A stretch of 64,000 nucleotides of DNA. Origin: CAKKQX01 sp963734595 (GTDB taxonomy: Bacteria; Pseudomonadota; Gammaproteobacteria; Burkholderiales; SG8-41). Positions 26,963 through 35,850 of this stretch are shown here, in pieces. The stretch covers positions 124,001 to 188,000 of the forward strand of contig CAVTHV010000016.1 in NCBI GenBank assembly GCA_963734595.1. The letters are read 5' to 3'. The translations under genes were made by a program, and so were the position numbers. The stretch's first letter is position 1; each line of letters begins with the position of its first letter. Under the pieces are notes generated by a model. It saw only the letters and a program-made list of their open reading frames with translations, ran no database searches and was not told the DNA's origin.

Positions 26963-28913
26963 GCCGCCGCCTCAGTAACGTCTTCCTGCCGCGCGATCGG
27001 CAACACGAGCGTGAGTTCGCTGCCATGGCCGGGACGGGAATCGATGCGGATCTGCCCGCCGATGCGCTGCGCGCGCTCTTTCATGATGCGCAGCCCGACG
27101 TGGGAACCGGCCTTGTCGTCGAGCGCGGCGGGGTCGAAACCGCAGCCGTTGTCGCGAATCCGGAACACGTAATCGCGGTCGCGGCTCATCTCGAATTCCA
27201 CGCGCGAGGCGCGCGAATGCTTGCGCACGTTGGACAGCGCCTCCTGCAGGATGTGCAGCACCTGCAGCTGCTGCTCCGGCGACAGCGGCACGCCGCGGCC
27301 CGTCACCTTGCACGACGTGCCGATGCCGGTCTGGGTTTCGAAGCGCTCGAGCGACTTCCTGACCGTCAGCCTCGATGTCCTCCTGGTCGATGCGGGTGCG
27401 GAAATGCACGAGCAGCTCGCGCACGTCGTCGTAGCTTTCCTGGATGCCCTCGCGGATCTGCGCGAGGGTCGCGCGCGCCTCGCTCATGTCGGCGCGGCTT
27501 GAGCGAGTCTTCCAGCAGCTGCGCCTGCAGGTTGAGGAAAGCCAGCGATTGCGCGATGCTGTCGTGCAGCTCCTGCGCGAGCAGGTTGCGCTCTTCCGAC
27601 ACCGCGAGTTCCCTGTCGCGCGATACCAGGCGCTGGTTCTCGATCGCCACCCCGAGGTTCTGTCCCAGCGTCTCCAGCATCTGCCGCTCCTGCGCCGAAA
27701 ACTCGCGCGGCTCGCGATGATACAGATTGAACAGGCCCAGCGTCTGGCGCCGGAAGCGGATCGCGAACACCGAAACCGTCTGGTAGCCGGCCTTCTGGCA
27801 ATGCAGCGCGATGTCGCCGTCCTTGGGCGGCGCCATGAACTGGACGATCGAGGTGTTGTTCTGCGCCGCCGCGCCGCACAGGCATTCCCCCATGTCGAGG
27901 CACTGCTCGTCCCTGACGAATTCGGCGCTCAGTCCCTCGTGCACGTAGAGGTGGATGTCCCGGGTCTTCGCATCGACGAGGCGCACCGCGCCGCCCTGCG
28001 CGTCGAGCAGGCCGATCAGTTTCTTCAGAAAGCCGCGGCACAGCGCCTCGGCCGAGACCGGCTCGTTGAGCAGCGTGGTCACCTCGTAGAGCGCCGCCAG
28101 CTCGCGGTTCTTGTCGGCCAGCGTGCGCGTCTTCTCCGCCACGCGCTCCTCGAGCGTCGCGTACAGGTCCTGCAGGTGGCTCGCCATGCGGTTGAAACCC
28201 TCGGCCAGCTCGCCGAACTCGTCGCGCGTCTCGATCGGCAGCCGCGTTTCGAGCTCGCCGCGCGCCATGCGCTGCATGCCTTCCTGCAGGCGGCCGACGG
28301 GGCGCACCACCAGCAGGAACATCAGGTAGACGAGCGCCACGGTGCCCGCCATGGCGAGCGCGATCAGCCCGAATTGCGTATAGCGCAGGAACGCGATGTC
28401 GCGCGCGTTGCTCTGTTCGATTTCGCGCACCACGTGGTCGATGCGCTGCACGAAGCGCTCGATGCGAAAGCGCGCCGCGGTGGCCTGCCCGCTTCGCACC
28501 GCGGCGCCGGGATCGGCCAGCACGGTTTCGATCAGCGGGCGGATTTCGCGCTGCCAGTCCGCCAGCACGGCATCGACGTCGCCGGCGATGCCCGAGCCGC
28601 GCGGCAGGAACAGCGGCCGCGCCGGATCGCCGCTGCGGATCGCGAGCAGCACGTCCTCGAACGTCTTCATCTCCCGCGTGAGGTCCCCGCGCACCGCCGC
28701 CGCGTGCGCCGGATCGCGCAGGCTCTCCGACAACAGGTAGCCGATGCGGTAGGAGCGCATGCGCTCGCTGCCCATGTCGTTGATGGCCGCCGCGCCGCCC
28801 TCGAACTTCCAGGACTCGAGCAGCGTGAAGCCGATCGCCGTCAGCGCCACCACCAGAAACACGACGGCGATCCAGACGAGCTTGGTGCTGAGCCGCTGTT
28901 GCGGAAGATCCAT
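26959..28913 (-). CDS. narX: Nitrate/nitrite sensor histidine kinase; two frameshifts
   Basis: NarX senses nitrate in the periplasm and phosphorylates NarL. From the ATG at 28913 the protein has a membrane helix (residues ~12-32), a periplasmic P-box-like GSERMRSYRIGYLL, a second helix, a HAMP segment with RPVGRLQEGMQRMARGELE, a cysteine-containing GAF-like central region (CLDMGECLCG), and the dimerisation helix with the phospho-acceptor His in LAQELHDSIAQSLAFL. The HATPase domain (DNGCGFDP) is at the C-terminus. One-base insertions near 27497 (restored LEDSLKRADMSEARATL) and 27363 (restored DIEADVRKSLERFETQ) break the frame. The rest is intact. Confidence 0.9.
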
Positions 28914-28941
28914 GATTTGCGGGTGAAAAAGACCGGATTCC

Positions 28942-28947
28942 ACTATA
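28942..28947 (-). promoter_or_regulatory. Possible -10 element of narXL
   Basis: On the minus strand TATAGT lies about 30 bases upstream of the narX ATG. No convincing -35 hexamer is found at normal spacing, so this is a weak call. Confidence 0.25.
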
Positions 28948-28972
28948 GCAGATCGGCCCGGGCGCAGCCGGA

Positions 28973-29575
28973 TCACCGCTCGTTGCGGGCGTGCGGCGCG
29001 GGCATTTTCAACCTGCGCGGCAGCAGGTTGAAAATACGCAGGAACAGCCTGCGGAATTCCTCGCGGCGGTTGCCCTCGAACAGCGGATCGTCGTTGGCGT
29101 CGAATGCCGACGCGATCCGTGACCAGTCCTCTTCGGCGAGACGGTCGTGCGCCTGCGTCAGCAATGCTTCTTCCTTGCGCATGTGCTCGCCCAGCGTTGC
29201 GCTGTAAGCGTCGACCGCGGTGCGAAACAGGCCGAGACCGCCGGGCGTGCCGCCCTGGTAGTGGACCAGCGCGCGCTGCAGCTGATCGAGCGTCTGCGCG
29301 CCGCGGATGTGCTCGGCCTGCAGCTCGTCGAGCACCGCGTTGAAGTCCGCGGTGCGCCGGCGCAGCGCCTCGAACAGGTATTCGTCCTCCTTCGGATGGT
29401 GGCAGCGTTCCGGGAAATCGGACAGGTAGCAAAGCGCGGCGCTGAACAGCGCGAAATCGGGCTCGGCGTGCTGCGCAGCGACGTCGGCCAGCATTCGCTG
29501 CAGCGCTTCCATCACCGCCCCCAGCGTGCGATGCTCGTCCCTGATCGTGGCCTCTGCCGCTTCTCTTGCGCTCAT
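28973..29575 (-). CDS. Hemerythrin domain protein upstream of narXL
   Basis: A 200-residue protein with the hemerythrin ligand pattern: RDEHRTLGAVMEAL, ERCHHPKEDEYLFEAL, QAEHIRGAQTL and GEHMRKEEALL. The C-terminal ~45 residues, with RREEFRRLFLRIFNLLPRRL, are basic and may be a separate element. It lies 60 bp upstream of narX on the same strand and is the third hemerythrin-like gene associated with the anaerobic genes here. Function beyond di-iron O2/NO binding is unknown. Confidence 0.83.
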   Translation of the reverse strand: MSAREAAEATIRDEHRTLGAVMEALQRMLADVAAQHAEPDFALFSAALCYLSDFPERCHHPKEDEYLFEALRRRTADFNAVLDELQAEHIRGAQTLDQLQRALVHYQGGTPGGLGLFRTAVDAYSATLGEHMRKEEALLTQAHDRLAEEDWSRIASAFDANDDPLFEGNRREEFRRLFLRIFNLLPRRLKMPAPHARNER

Positions 29576-29623
29576 GGGGCTCTCCCTGGATTGCCTGTCA
29601 AGGTAAGAAAATCGCCAAAACCA

Positions 29624-29698
29624 AATAGACAGGATTAACAGGATTTACATGATTGACTTGATTACCCCGGGGGTTTAATCCTGTAAATCCTGTCCATT
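29624..29698. repeat. Inverted word repeat, ACAGGATT family
   Basis: Left words GACAGGATTAACAGGATT face right words TTAATCCTGTAAATCCTG across a short spacer. It fills the gap between ccoS and the hemerythrin. A sister copy is at 34608-34682. Nothing else is seen in 29576-29733. Confidence 0.75.
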
Positions 29699-29733
29699 GC
29701 TTGTTTTCGAGGAAAGTTCTGCTCATTGCGGCG

Positions 29734-29886
29734 TCACTCGTGCGGCCGGTCGTCATCCATCAGCACGCGCTGCGCCGGCCCTTCGAGGTCGTCGAACTGG
29801 CCGCTGTGCACCGCCCACCAGAACACCCCGCCGATGACGAACACCAGCACGAGGCTCAGCGGAATCAATAAATAAAGAATGTCCAT
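29734..29886 (-). CDS. ccoS: cbb3-type cytochrome oxidase assembly protein CcoS
   Basis: A 50-residue protein, MDILYLLIPLSLVLV followed by GGVFWWAVHSGQFDDLEGPA, the CcoS signature: one membrane helix, then the conserved GQFDDLEGPA motif. CcoS is needed for cofactor insertion into cbb3 oxidase. The ATG at 29886 is preferred over an upstream one that adds a non-homologous leader. It is the gene downstream of ccoI on the same strand, separated from it by a repeat-filled gap of about 200 bp. Confidence 0.93.
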   Translation of the reverse strand: MDILYLLIPLSLVLVFVIGGVFWWAVHSGQFDDLEGPAQRVLMDDDRPHE

Positions 29887-29933
29887 CGCTATGAATCTGT
29901 TGCTTCCGTTCAAAGCGCATACCAAAAAGCATC

Positions 29934-30060
29934 AGCCACAGAGGACACAGAGACACAGAGGACACAGAGGAAAAATAAACAACGAATTATGTCTCATAGC
30001 CTGTTGTTTCTAATAATAATTATTCTGTTTCTCTGTGATCTCTGTGTTCTCTGTGGCTAT
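29934..30060. repeat. Inverted word repeat, CACAGAGGACACAGAG family, between ccoI and ccoS
   Basis: Left arm (~29935-29972) is built of CACAGAGGACACAGAG words; right arm (~30030-30058) has CTCTGTGATCTCTGTG and TTCTCTGTGGC words. The centre is AT-rich. The element occupies most of the ccoI-ccoS gap within what is otherwise one transcription unit. Confidence 0.75.
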
Positions 30061-30085
30061 AGGTCTTCGCTTTTGTTACGGACTT

Positions 30086-32626
30086 TCACTTTCCTGCAAT
30101 GCGAGCGCAGGCAGCGGCGGGGTCCGCGACCGGTTGCGGATCGGAAGGCCGCAGCAGGCGCAGCGCGTTGAGCACCACGGCGAGCGAGGACAGCGACATG
30201 CCGACGCCCGCGACGAGCGGCGTGACGTGGCCGAGCACCGCCAGCGGCAGCGCGACGGCATTGTAGACGACCGCCCACGCGAGGTTCTGGCGGATCACGC
30301 GCAGCGTGCGGCGCGCGGTGCGCACCGCATCGAGCAGCGCGTCGAGCCGTTCCGACATCAACACCATGTCGGCGCTGATCTGCGCGAGCCGCGTGCCGCC
30401 CGCCAGCGCGACCGAGACCTGCGCCTGCGCCAGCACCGGCGCGTCGTTGACGCCGTCGCCGATCATCGCCACCACCGCGCCCTGCTGCTGCAGCGCGCGC
30501 ACGAATTCGAGCTTGCCCTGCGGCGTCGCGTCGCCGTACGCGCGCGCGATGCCGAGTTCGCGCGCGAGATGCGCGACCTGCGCCGCGCGGTCGCCGGAGA
30601 GCAGGCACACGGTCGCGCCCAGCGCCTGAAGCTCGCGCACCAGCAGCCGCGCGTGGCGCCGCAGCGGGTCGCCGAGCGTGAACAGCGCGAGCCAGCCGTT
30701 CACGTCGCCGAGCGCCACCACGCCGACCTCGTCTTTCACGCGCGTGAGTTCCGCGGGCAGGGCCTTCCCATGCAGCGCCGCGACGAAGCGGGGCGTGCCG
30801 ATGCGCAGCAGTTGCCCGTCGATGCGCGCTTCCACGCCCTCGCCCGGCACATTGGAGAGATCGCGCACCGCGCCGCCGTCCTGCGTTTTGCGCGCCGCGG
30901 CGACGATGGCGCGGCCGATCGGATGCTCGGATGCGCTTTCGAGCCGCGCCGCCAGCGCGAGGCAGCGTTCGCGTTCCCCGCCCAGCGGGATCACGTCGAT
31001 CAGCGCCATCCTGCCCTCGGTCAGCGTGCCGGTCTTGTCGAACACGAAATGCGTGGCCGCCGCCAGCGTCTCCAGCGCGTGGCCGCGCGTCACGAGCACG
31101 CCGCGCCGGAACAGCGTGCCGGTGGCGGCGGTCAGCGCCGCCGGCGTCGCGAGCGACAGCGCGCACGGACAGGTCACCACCAGCACCGCGACGGTGATCC
31201 ACAGCGCGCGCGACGGGTCGATCGCGTACCACGCGAGCGCCACGACGGCGGCAAGTACCAGCAGCGCACTGACGAACCAGCGCGCGACGCGGTCGGCGAG
31301 CTGCGCGATTTTCGGCTTTTCGGTCTGCGCGCGGTCCATCAGGCGCACGATGCCGGCGAGCACCGTGTCCTGCCCGACGCGCTCGACGCGCATCGTGAGC
31401 GGACCGTTCAGGTTCACCGCGCCGCCGGTGAGCGCATCGCCCGCGCGCTTCGCCACCGCGCGCGATTCGCCGGTGAGCAGCGATTCGTCGACGCTGCTCT
31501 CGCCTTCGACGACCGTGCCGTCGGCGGGAATGGCGGCGCCGGGGCGCACCGCGACGTAATCGCCGGGCCGCAGGCTCGCGACCGGCACTTCCTCGCGCTG
31601 CGCGGGTCCGGGGTAGTGGTTCAGGCGCTCGGCGACCGCGGGCGTGAGCCGCGCGAGACGCTCCTGCGCCTCGGCGGCCCTCGCGCGCGCGCCCATCTCG
31701 AGATAGCGCGCGCCGAGCAGCAGAAACACGAACATCGAGATCGAATCGAAGTAGACCGGGCCGTCGCCGCGCAGCGTCGCGAGCACGCTCGCCGCGAACG
31801 CCGCGATGATCCCGAGCGCGACCGGCACGTCCATGCCGACGCGGCGCGCCTTCAGCTCGCGCCACGCGCCGGCGTAAAACGGCGCGGCCGCCCACGCCAC
31901 GACCGGCGCGGTCAGCACCAGGCTCGCGATGCGCATCAGCTGCTCGAGGTCGAGCGCCATGTCGCCGTCCGCGATGTAGACCGGCACCGCGTACATCATC
32001 ACCTGCATCATGCCGAAGCCGGCGACGAACAGGCGCCACAGCATCGCGCGGCGCTCGCGCTTCAACGCATCGTCGGAGCGCGCGCTGTCGTACGGCTGCG
32101 CGCCGTAGCCCAGGTCCGCGACCGCGCGCAGGATTTCGCTCAGGGGGATGCGGCGCTCGTCCCAGCGCACGCGCGCGCGCCGCGTCGCGTAATTCACCGC
32201 GACCTCGTGCACGCCCGCGAGCCGCGCCAGCCGCTGCTCGATCAGCCAGACGCAGGCGGCGCAGGTGATGCCGTCGAGCAGCAGCGAGGCTTCCTTGCCG
32301 TGCTCTCCCGCATCGGTCTCGCGCACGAAACCGCGCTGGATCTCGGGCAGGTCGTAGAGGCGCAGCTGCGCGAGGATGTCGTCGCCGGTTGAAGGCTGCG
32401 ACTGCGGCAACACGGTGCGATGGCGGTAATAGGAGGCGAGGCCGTTGTCGACGATGGTCTGCGCGACGGCCTGGCAGCCGCGGCAGCAGGTGTCGTGCGC
32501 AGCGCCGTCGATCACCACCGCATAGGACACGGCCGGCAGCGGCAGGCCGCAGTGGAAGCAGTCGCGCTCCGCGTTCGCGGGCGCGCTGGCGGCGGAAACT
32601 GCGGTGTCGGCTGCCGGGGGGGTCAT
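30086..32626 (-). CDS. ccoI: P1B-type copper ATPase for cbb3 oxidase maturation (CcoI/FixI)
   Basis: CcoI exports copper for assembly of cbb3 cytochrome oxidase. The 846-residue protein has an N-terminal cysteine-rich segment (CFHCGLPLP, CCRGC) typical of FixI, a heavy-metal-associated domain with GITCAACVW, about eight membrane helices, the ion-path motif VTCPCALSLATPAA, the actuator LLTGESRA, phosphorylation site DKTGTLTEG, SEHPIG and GDGVNDAP. Pairing with ccoS supports CcoI over a resistance-type CopA. The ccoNOP structural genes are not in the window. An FNR-type box at 32679 lies ahead of it. Confidence 0.93.
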   Translation of the reverse strand: MTPPAADTAVSAASAPANAERDCFHCGLPLPAVSYAVVIDGAAHDTCCRGCQAVAQTIVDNGLASYYRHRTVLPQSQPSTGDDILAQLRLYDLPEIQRGFVRETDAGEHGKEASLLLDGITCAACVWLIEQRLARLAGVHEVAVNYATRRARVRWDERRIPLSEILRAVADLGYGAQPYDSARSDDALKRERRAMLWRLFVAGFGMMQVMMYAVPVYIADGDMALDLEQLMRIASLVLTAPVVAWAAAPFYAGAWRELKARRVGMDVPVALGIIAAFAASVLATLRGDGPVYFDSISMFVFLLLGARYLEMGARARAAEAQERLARLTPAVAERLNHYPGPAQREEVPVASLRPGDYVAVRPGAAIPADGTVVEGESSVDESLLTGESRAVAKRAGDALTGGAVNLNGPLTMRVERVGQDTVLAGIVRLMDRAQTEKPKIAQLADRVARWFVSALLVLAAVVALAWYAIDPSRALWITVAVLVVTCPCALSLATPAALTAATGTLFRRGVLVTRGHALETLAAATHFVFDKTGTLTEGRMALIDVIPLGGERERCLALAARLESASEHPIGRAIVAAARKTQDGGAVRDLSNVPGEGVEARIDGQLLRIGTPRFVAALHGKALPAELTRVKDEVGVVALGDVNGWLALFTLGDPLRRHARLLVRELQALGATVCLLSGDRAAQVAHLARELGIARAYGDATPQGKLEFVRALQQQGAVVAMIGDGVNDAPVLAQAQVSVALAGGTRLAQISADMVLMSERLDALLDAVRTARRTLRVIRQNLAWAVVYNAVALPLAVLGHVTPLVAGVGMSLSSLAVVLNALRLLRPSDPQPVADPAAACARIAGK

Positions 32627-32645
32627 GTGGTCACGGTTTTCATCG

Positions 32646-32692
32646 ATTTTATGCTAAAGCCGCGGCCGTCGATGGCCCTTGATCTATATCAA
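32646..32692 (-). promoter_or_regulatory. FNR-type promoter of ccoI
   Basis: TTGATCTATATCAA (32679-32692) is a perfect FNR-type palindrome about 60 bp upstream of the ccoI ATG. On the minus strand a -10-like ATAAAAT lies at about 32646-32652, ~36 bp from the box centre. This supports microaerobic or anaerobic expression of cbb3 maturation genes. Confidence 0.72.
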
Positions 32693-32725
32693 AAAGACTG
32701 GTGTCGTTGTCACTGAAAAAGCAAG

Positions 32726-33141
32726 AAAGATTGAACCGCCAAGGCGCCAAGACGCCAAGAAGATCAAAAGCGGAGACACGAAGGACACAAAGGAAAACAA
32801 AAATAACTAGCCGCAAGCACGCCAAGAATTACAAAGACAAACGGGGAACGGTGGATCTCGTAGCGGTCAATCACTGGTCACTGGTCACGATTTCCGATTC
32901 CCCACTCCCGACTTCCAATTCCCCATTTCCCATTTCCCATTCACGGCTTTTCCCGCTATCACCGGACGTTTTCGTAGCCGATCAGAACGTAGCGCGTCGG
33001 CATGGCTTGGTTTCCCTGAAAAGCAAAAGCTCCCGGTAATTAATCATTTTTTGTTTTCCTTCGTGTCCTTGGTGTCCTTCGTGTCCTTCTGTCTCGCTTT
33101 CGTTTTTCCTCCGTGTCCTCTGTGTCCTCTGTGTCTCCGCT
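32726..33141. repeat. Composite word-repeat region between ccoI and aat
   Basis: The ~480-bp gap holds no gene. It contains a CGCCAAGA/GACACGAAGGACAC array (32726-32842), a block of CACTGGTCACTGGTCAC and ATTCCCCATTTCCCATTTCC words (32866-32940), and reversed words TTCGTGTCCTTGGTGTCC plus CCTCTGTGTCCTCTGTGTC (33058-33140) that pair with the first block. The left block is a close copy of the one at 44019. Confidence 0.75.
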
Positions 33142-33173
33142 TTACCAACAATCCACCGTACAATAGCCCACAT

Positions 33174-33873
33174 ATGATCTCCTGGCTCGAACCCCACGAC
33201 CCCTTCCCGCCCGTGAGCCGCGCGCTCGCCGAGCCCAACGGCCTGCTCGCCGCCGGCGGCGAGCTCTCGCCTGAGCGCCTCGTCGACGCCTACCGCCACG
33301 GCATCTTTCCCTGGTATTCCGACGACCAGCCGCTGCTGTGGTGGTCGCCCGACCCGCGCATGGTGCTGTTCCCCGCCGAACTGCGCGTGACCCGTTCCCT
33401 CAAAAAACGCCTGCGCCGCCGCGATTACGAAATCCGCGCCGACACCGCGTTCGAGCAGGTCATGCGCGCCTGCGCCGAACCGCGCGACGGGCCAGGACGG
33501 CACCTGGATCACCGAAGACATGATCGCCGCCTACTGCGCGCTGCACGAGCAGGGCCTCGCGCATTCCGTCGAGACCTGGATCGGCGGCGAGCTCGCCGGC
33601 GGGCTCTACGGCGTCGCGCTCGGCCGCATGTTCTACGGCGAATCGATGTTCACGCGCGCGACCGACGCCTCGAAGCTCGCGCTCGTGCATCTCGTGACCC
33701 AGCTCGAGCGCTGGAATTTCGGCATGATCGACTGCCAGATGAAAACCTCGCACCTCGCCGCGTTCGGCGCCCGCGAAATCCCGCGCGCCGAATTTATCCG
33801 CCGGCTGCAGGAATTGGTAAACTATGCGCAACCAGCAGGCAAATGGCGCTTCGACGATGACTTATTTGAATGA
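33174..33873 (+). CDS. aat: Leucyl/phenylalanyl-tRNA-protein transferase; one frameshift
   Basis: Aat adds Leu or Phe to proteins with N-terminal Arg or Lys, marking them for ClpAP degradation. The first frame gives MISWLEPHDPFPPVSRALAE, AYRHGIFPWY and WWSPDPRMVLFP. An extra C near 33492 breaks it; the restored text is DGQDGTWITEDMIAAYCALHEQGLAHSVE, and the second frame continues with GGLYGVALGRMFYGESMFT to MIDCQMKTSHLAAFGA. The rebuilt length (~232 aa) is normal. It overlaps the start of bpt. Confidence 0.92.
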
Positions 33874-34582
33874 GTTTCCGCTGTCGGTGCTGCAGTTCTA
33901 CGCGACTGCGCCCTATCCGTGCAGCTATCTGCCGGACCGCATGGCGCGCTCGCAGGTCGCCACCCCCGGCCACCTGATCGACGGCGCGGTCTACAGCGAG
34001 CTCGTGCGCGCGGGGTTCCGCCGCAGCGGCGCCTTCACCTACCGCCCCTACTGCGACCACTGCCGCGCCTGCGTGCCGGTGCGCGTCGTGGTCGGGGACT
34101 ACGAAGCGAGTCGCGCCCAGCGCCGGGCCTGGAAAAAGCATGCGGCGCTGACGGCCGAGGTGCTCGAGCTCAAGTACCACTCCGAGCATTACGCGCTCTA
34201 CCTGCGCTACCAGGCGCACCGCCACAGCGGCGGCGGCATGGACCAGGACAGCCGCGAGCAGTACCGCCACTTCCTGCTGCAGAGCAACGTCGAATCGCGG
34301 CTGATCGAATTCCGCGAGGACGGCGCGCTGCGCATGGTCAGCATCGTCGACCAGCTGCAGGACGGGATGTCGTCGGTCTATACCTTCTTCGACCCGGAAG
34401 TGCGCGGCGCGAGTTTCGGCACCTACAACATCATGTGGCAGATCGACCTGTGCCGCCGGCTCGAGCTGCCCTATCTCTATCTCGGCTACTGGATCGCGCA
34501 AAGCCGGAAAATGTCCTACAAGATCCAGTTCCAGCCGATGCAGGGCCTGATCGACGAGCGCTGGCAGGCGGTCGCGCCCTGA
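33857..34582 (+). CDS. bpt: Aspartate/glutamate leucyltransferase (Bpt)
   Basis: Bpt transfers Leu to N-terminal Asp or Glu, the partner of Aat in the N-degron pathway. From the ATG at 33857 (MTYLNEFPLSVLQFYATAPY) the protein is 241 residues. Landmarks are ATAPYPCSYLPDR, YCDHCRACVPVRV and YLYLGYWIAQSRKMSYK. An ATG 33 bases upstream is in frame but adds residues outside the family. It overlaps the end of aat by 17 bases. Confidence 0.93.
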   Translation: MTYLNEFPLSVLQFYATAPYPCSYLPDRMARSQVATPGHLIDGAVYSELVRAGFRRSGAFTYRPYCDHCRACVPVRVVVGDYEASRAQRRAWKKHAALTAEVLELKYHSEHYALYLRYQAHRHSGGGMDQDSREQYRHFLLQSNVESRLIEFREDGALRMVSIVDQLQDGMSSVYTFFDPEVRGASFGTYNIMWQIDLCRRLELPYLYLGYWIAQSRKMSYKIQFQPMQGLIDERWQAVAP

Positions 34583-34607
34583 TCCGACGGCAGGTCATGG
34601 ACAGGCT

Positions 34608-34682
34608 TTACAAGATTAACAAGATTGAAATTCAGGAATCGTCGGGTAAATCCTGTACATCCTGTTAATCCTGTCTATTCGG
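34608..34682. repeat. Inverted word repeat, ACAGGATT/ACAAGATT family
   Basis: Words TTACAAGATTAACAAGATTG face AAATCCTGTACATCCTG and TTAATCCTGTC words. It begins about 25 bases after the bpt stop and fills the gap before pyrD. Confidence 0.7.
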
Positions 34683-34713
34683 GTTTGAGGCCGGCAGCGA
34701 GTAAAATAACAAC

Positions 34714-35744
34714 ATGTCATATTCGCTGCTGCGACCGCTGCTGTTCGCGCTGGACGCCGAAACCGCGCACCACCTGACGCTGAACTCGCTGAAGACTCCT
34801 GCAGCGGACCGGGCTCGCGGGCCTGCTCGCGCCGCGGCCCGCGGCCTGTCCGCGCAAGGTCATGGGCATCGACTTTCCCAACCCGGTCGGGCTCGCCGCC
34901 GGTCTCGACAAGAACGGCGACTACATCGACGCGCTCGCGGCGCTGGGCTTCGGCTTCATCGAGGTCGGCACCGTCACCCCGCGCCCGCAGCCCGGCAATC
35001 CGCGCCCGCGCCTGTTCCGCGTGCGCGAGGCGCAGGCGGTGATCAACCGCATGGGCTTCAACAACGACGGCGTCGACCGGCTCGTCGCCAACGTGCGGCG
35101 CGCGCGCTACCGCGGCGTGCTCGGCATCAACATCGGCAAGAATTTCGACACGCCGATCGGGCGCGCCGTCGACGATTACCTCGCCTGCCTGCGCAAGGTC
35201 TATGCGCTGGCGAGCTACGTGACGGTCAACATCTCGTCGCCCAACACCAAAAATCTGCGCCAGCTGCAGGACGCCGCCGAACTGGAAAACCTGCTCGGCG
35301 CGCTCAAAGCGGAACAGCGCAAGCTCGCCAACGAGCACGGCAAATACGTGCCGCTCGCGCTGAAGATCGCACCCGATCTCGAAGCCGCGCAGGTCGATGC
35401 GATCGCCGGACTGCTGCAGAAACACGCGATCGACGCCGTGATCGCGACCAACACCACGATCGCGCGCGACGGCGTGGCGGGCCTGCCGCACGGCGCCGAG
35501 ACCGGCGGCCTGAGCGGCGCGCCGCTGACGCAGCGCTCGACCGCGATCGTCGCGCAGCTCGCCGGCGCGCTTCGACGGCAGCGTGCCCGTGATCGGCGTC
35601 GGCGGCATCATGAACGGCGCCGACGCCGCGCAAAAAATCCATGCCGGCGCGAGCCTCGTGCAGCTCTACACCGGGCTCGTCTACCGCGGCCCGCGGCTCG
35701 TGGCCGAATGTGTGGATGCCCTGAACGTGAAACGTGAATCGTGA
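34714..35744 (+). CDS. pyrD: Dihydroorotate dehydrogenase (quinone), class 2; two frameshifts
   Basis: PyrD oxidises dihydroorotate to orotate with quinone as acceptor, the membrane-linked step of pyrimidine synthesis. The N-terminal helix MSYSLLRPLLFALDAETAHHL marks the class 2 type. FMN-barrel landmarks are GIDFPNPVGLAAGLDKNGDYI, NRMGFNNDG, NISSPNTKNLR and, after the last break, VPVIGVGGIMNGADAAQK. One-base insertions near 34798 (restored LKTLQRTGLAGLLAPRP) and 35570 (restored AGAFDGSVPVIG) interrupt the frame. The last codons and the stop (NVKRES, TGA at 35742) come from the flanking word repeat. Confidence 0.9.
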
Positions 35745-35827
35745 AATGTGAAACGTGAATCGTTGAGTCGCAGAAACCGGCCCCGCTATGCGGGTCTTAC
35801 GTTTCACGTTTCACATTTCACGTTTTA
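35724..35827. repeat. Inverted word repeat, GTGAAACGTGAA family, overlapping pyrD 3' end
   Basis: Left words AACGTGAAACGTGAATCGTG (35724-35761) face right words ACGTTTCACGTTTCACATTT (~35799-35825). The left arm includes the last five codons and stop of pyrD. The element ends about 25 bases before the ald start. Confidence 0.8.
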
Positions 35828-35850
35828 CCGCTTTCCGGACGGAGTCCACG

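Noticed and set aside
30035..32392. 785-codon plus-strand ORF opposite ccoI
   Set aside because: It is an antisense shadow of a GC-rich gene, with His/Arg-rich non-homologous text. The same applies to long ORFs opposite narG, yhdP, nrdD and the SulP gene.
32726..33141. CRISPR-like array
   Set aside because: The words are short, degenerate and inverted, with no constant-length unique spacers and no cas genes in the window.
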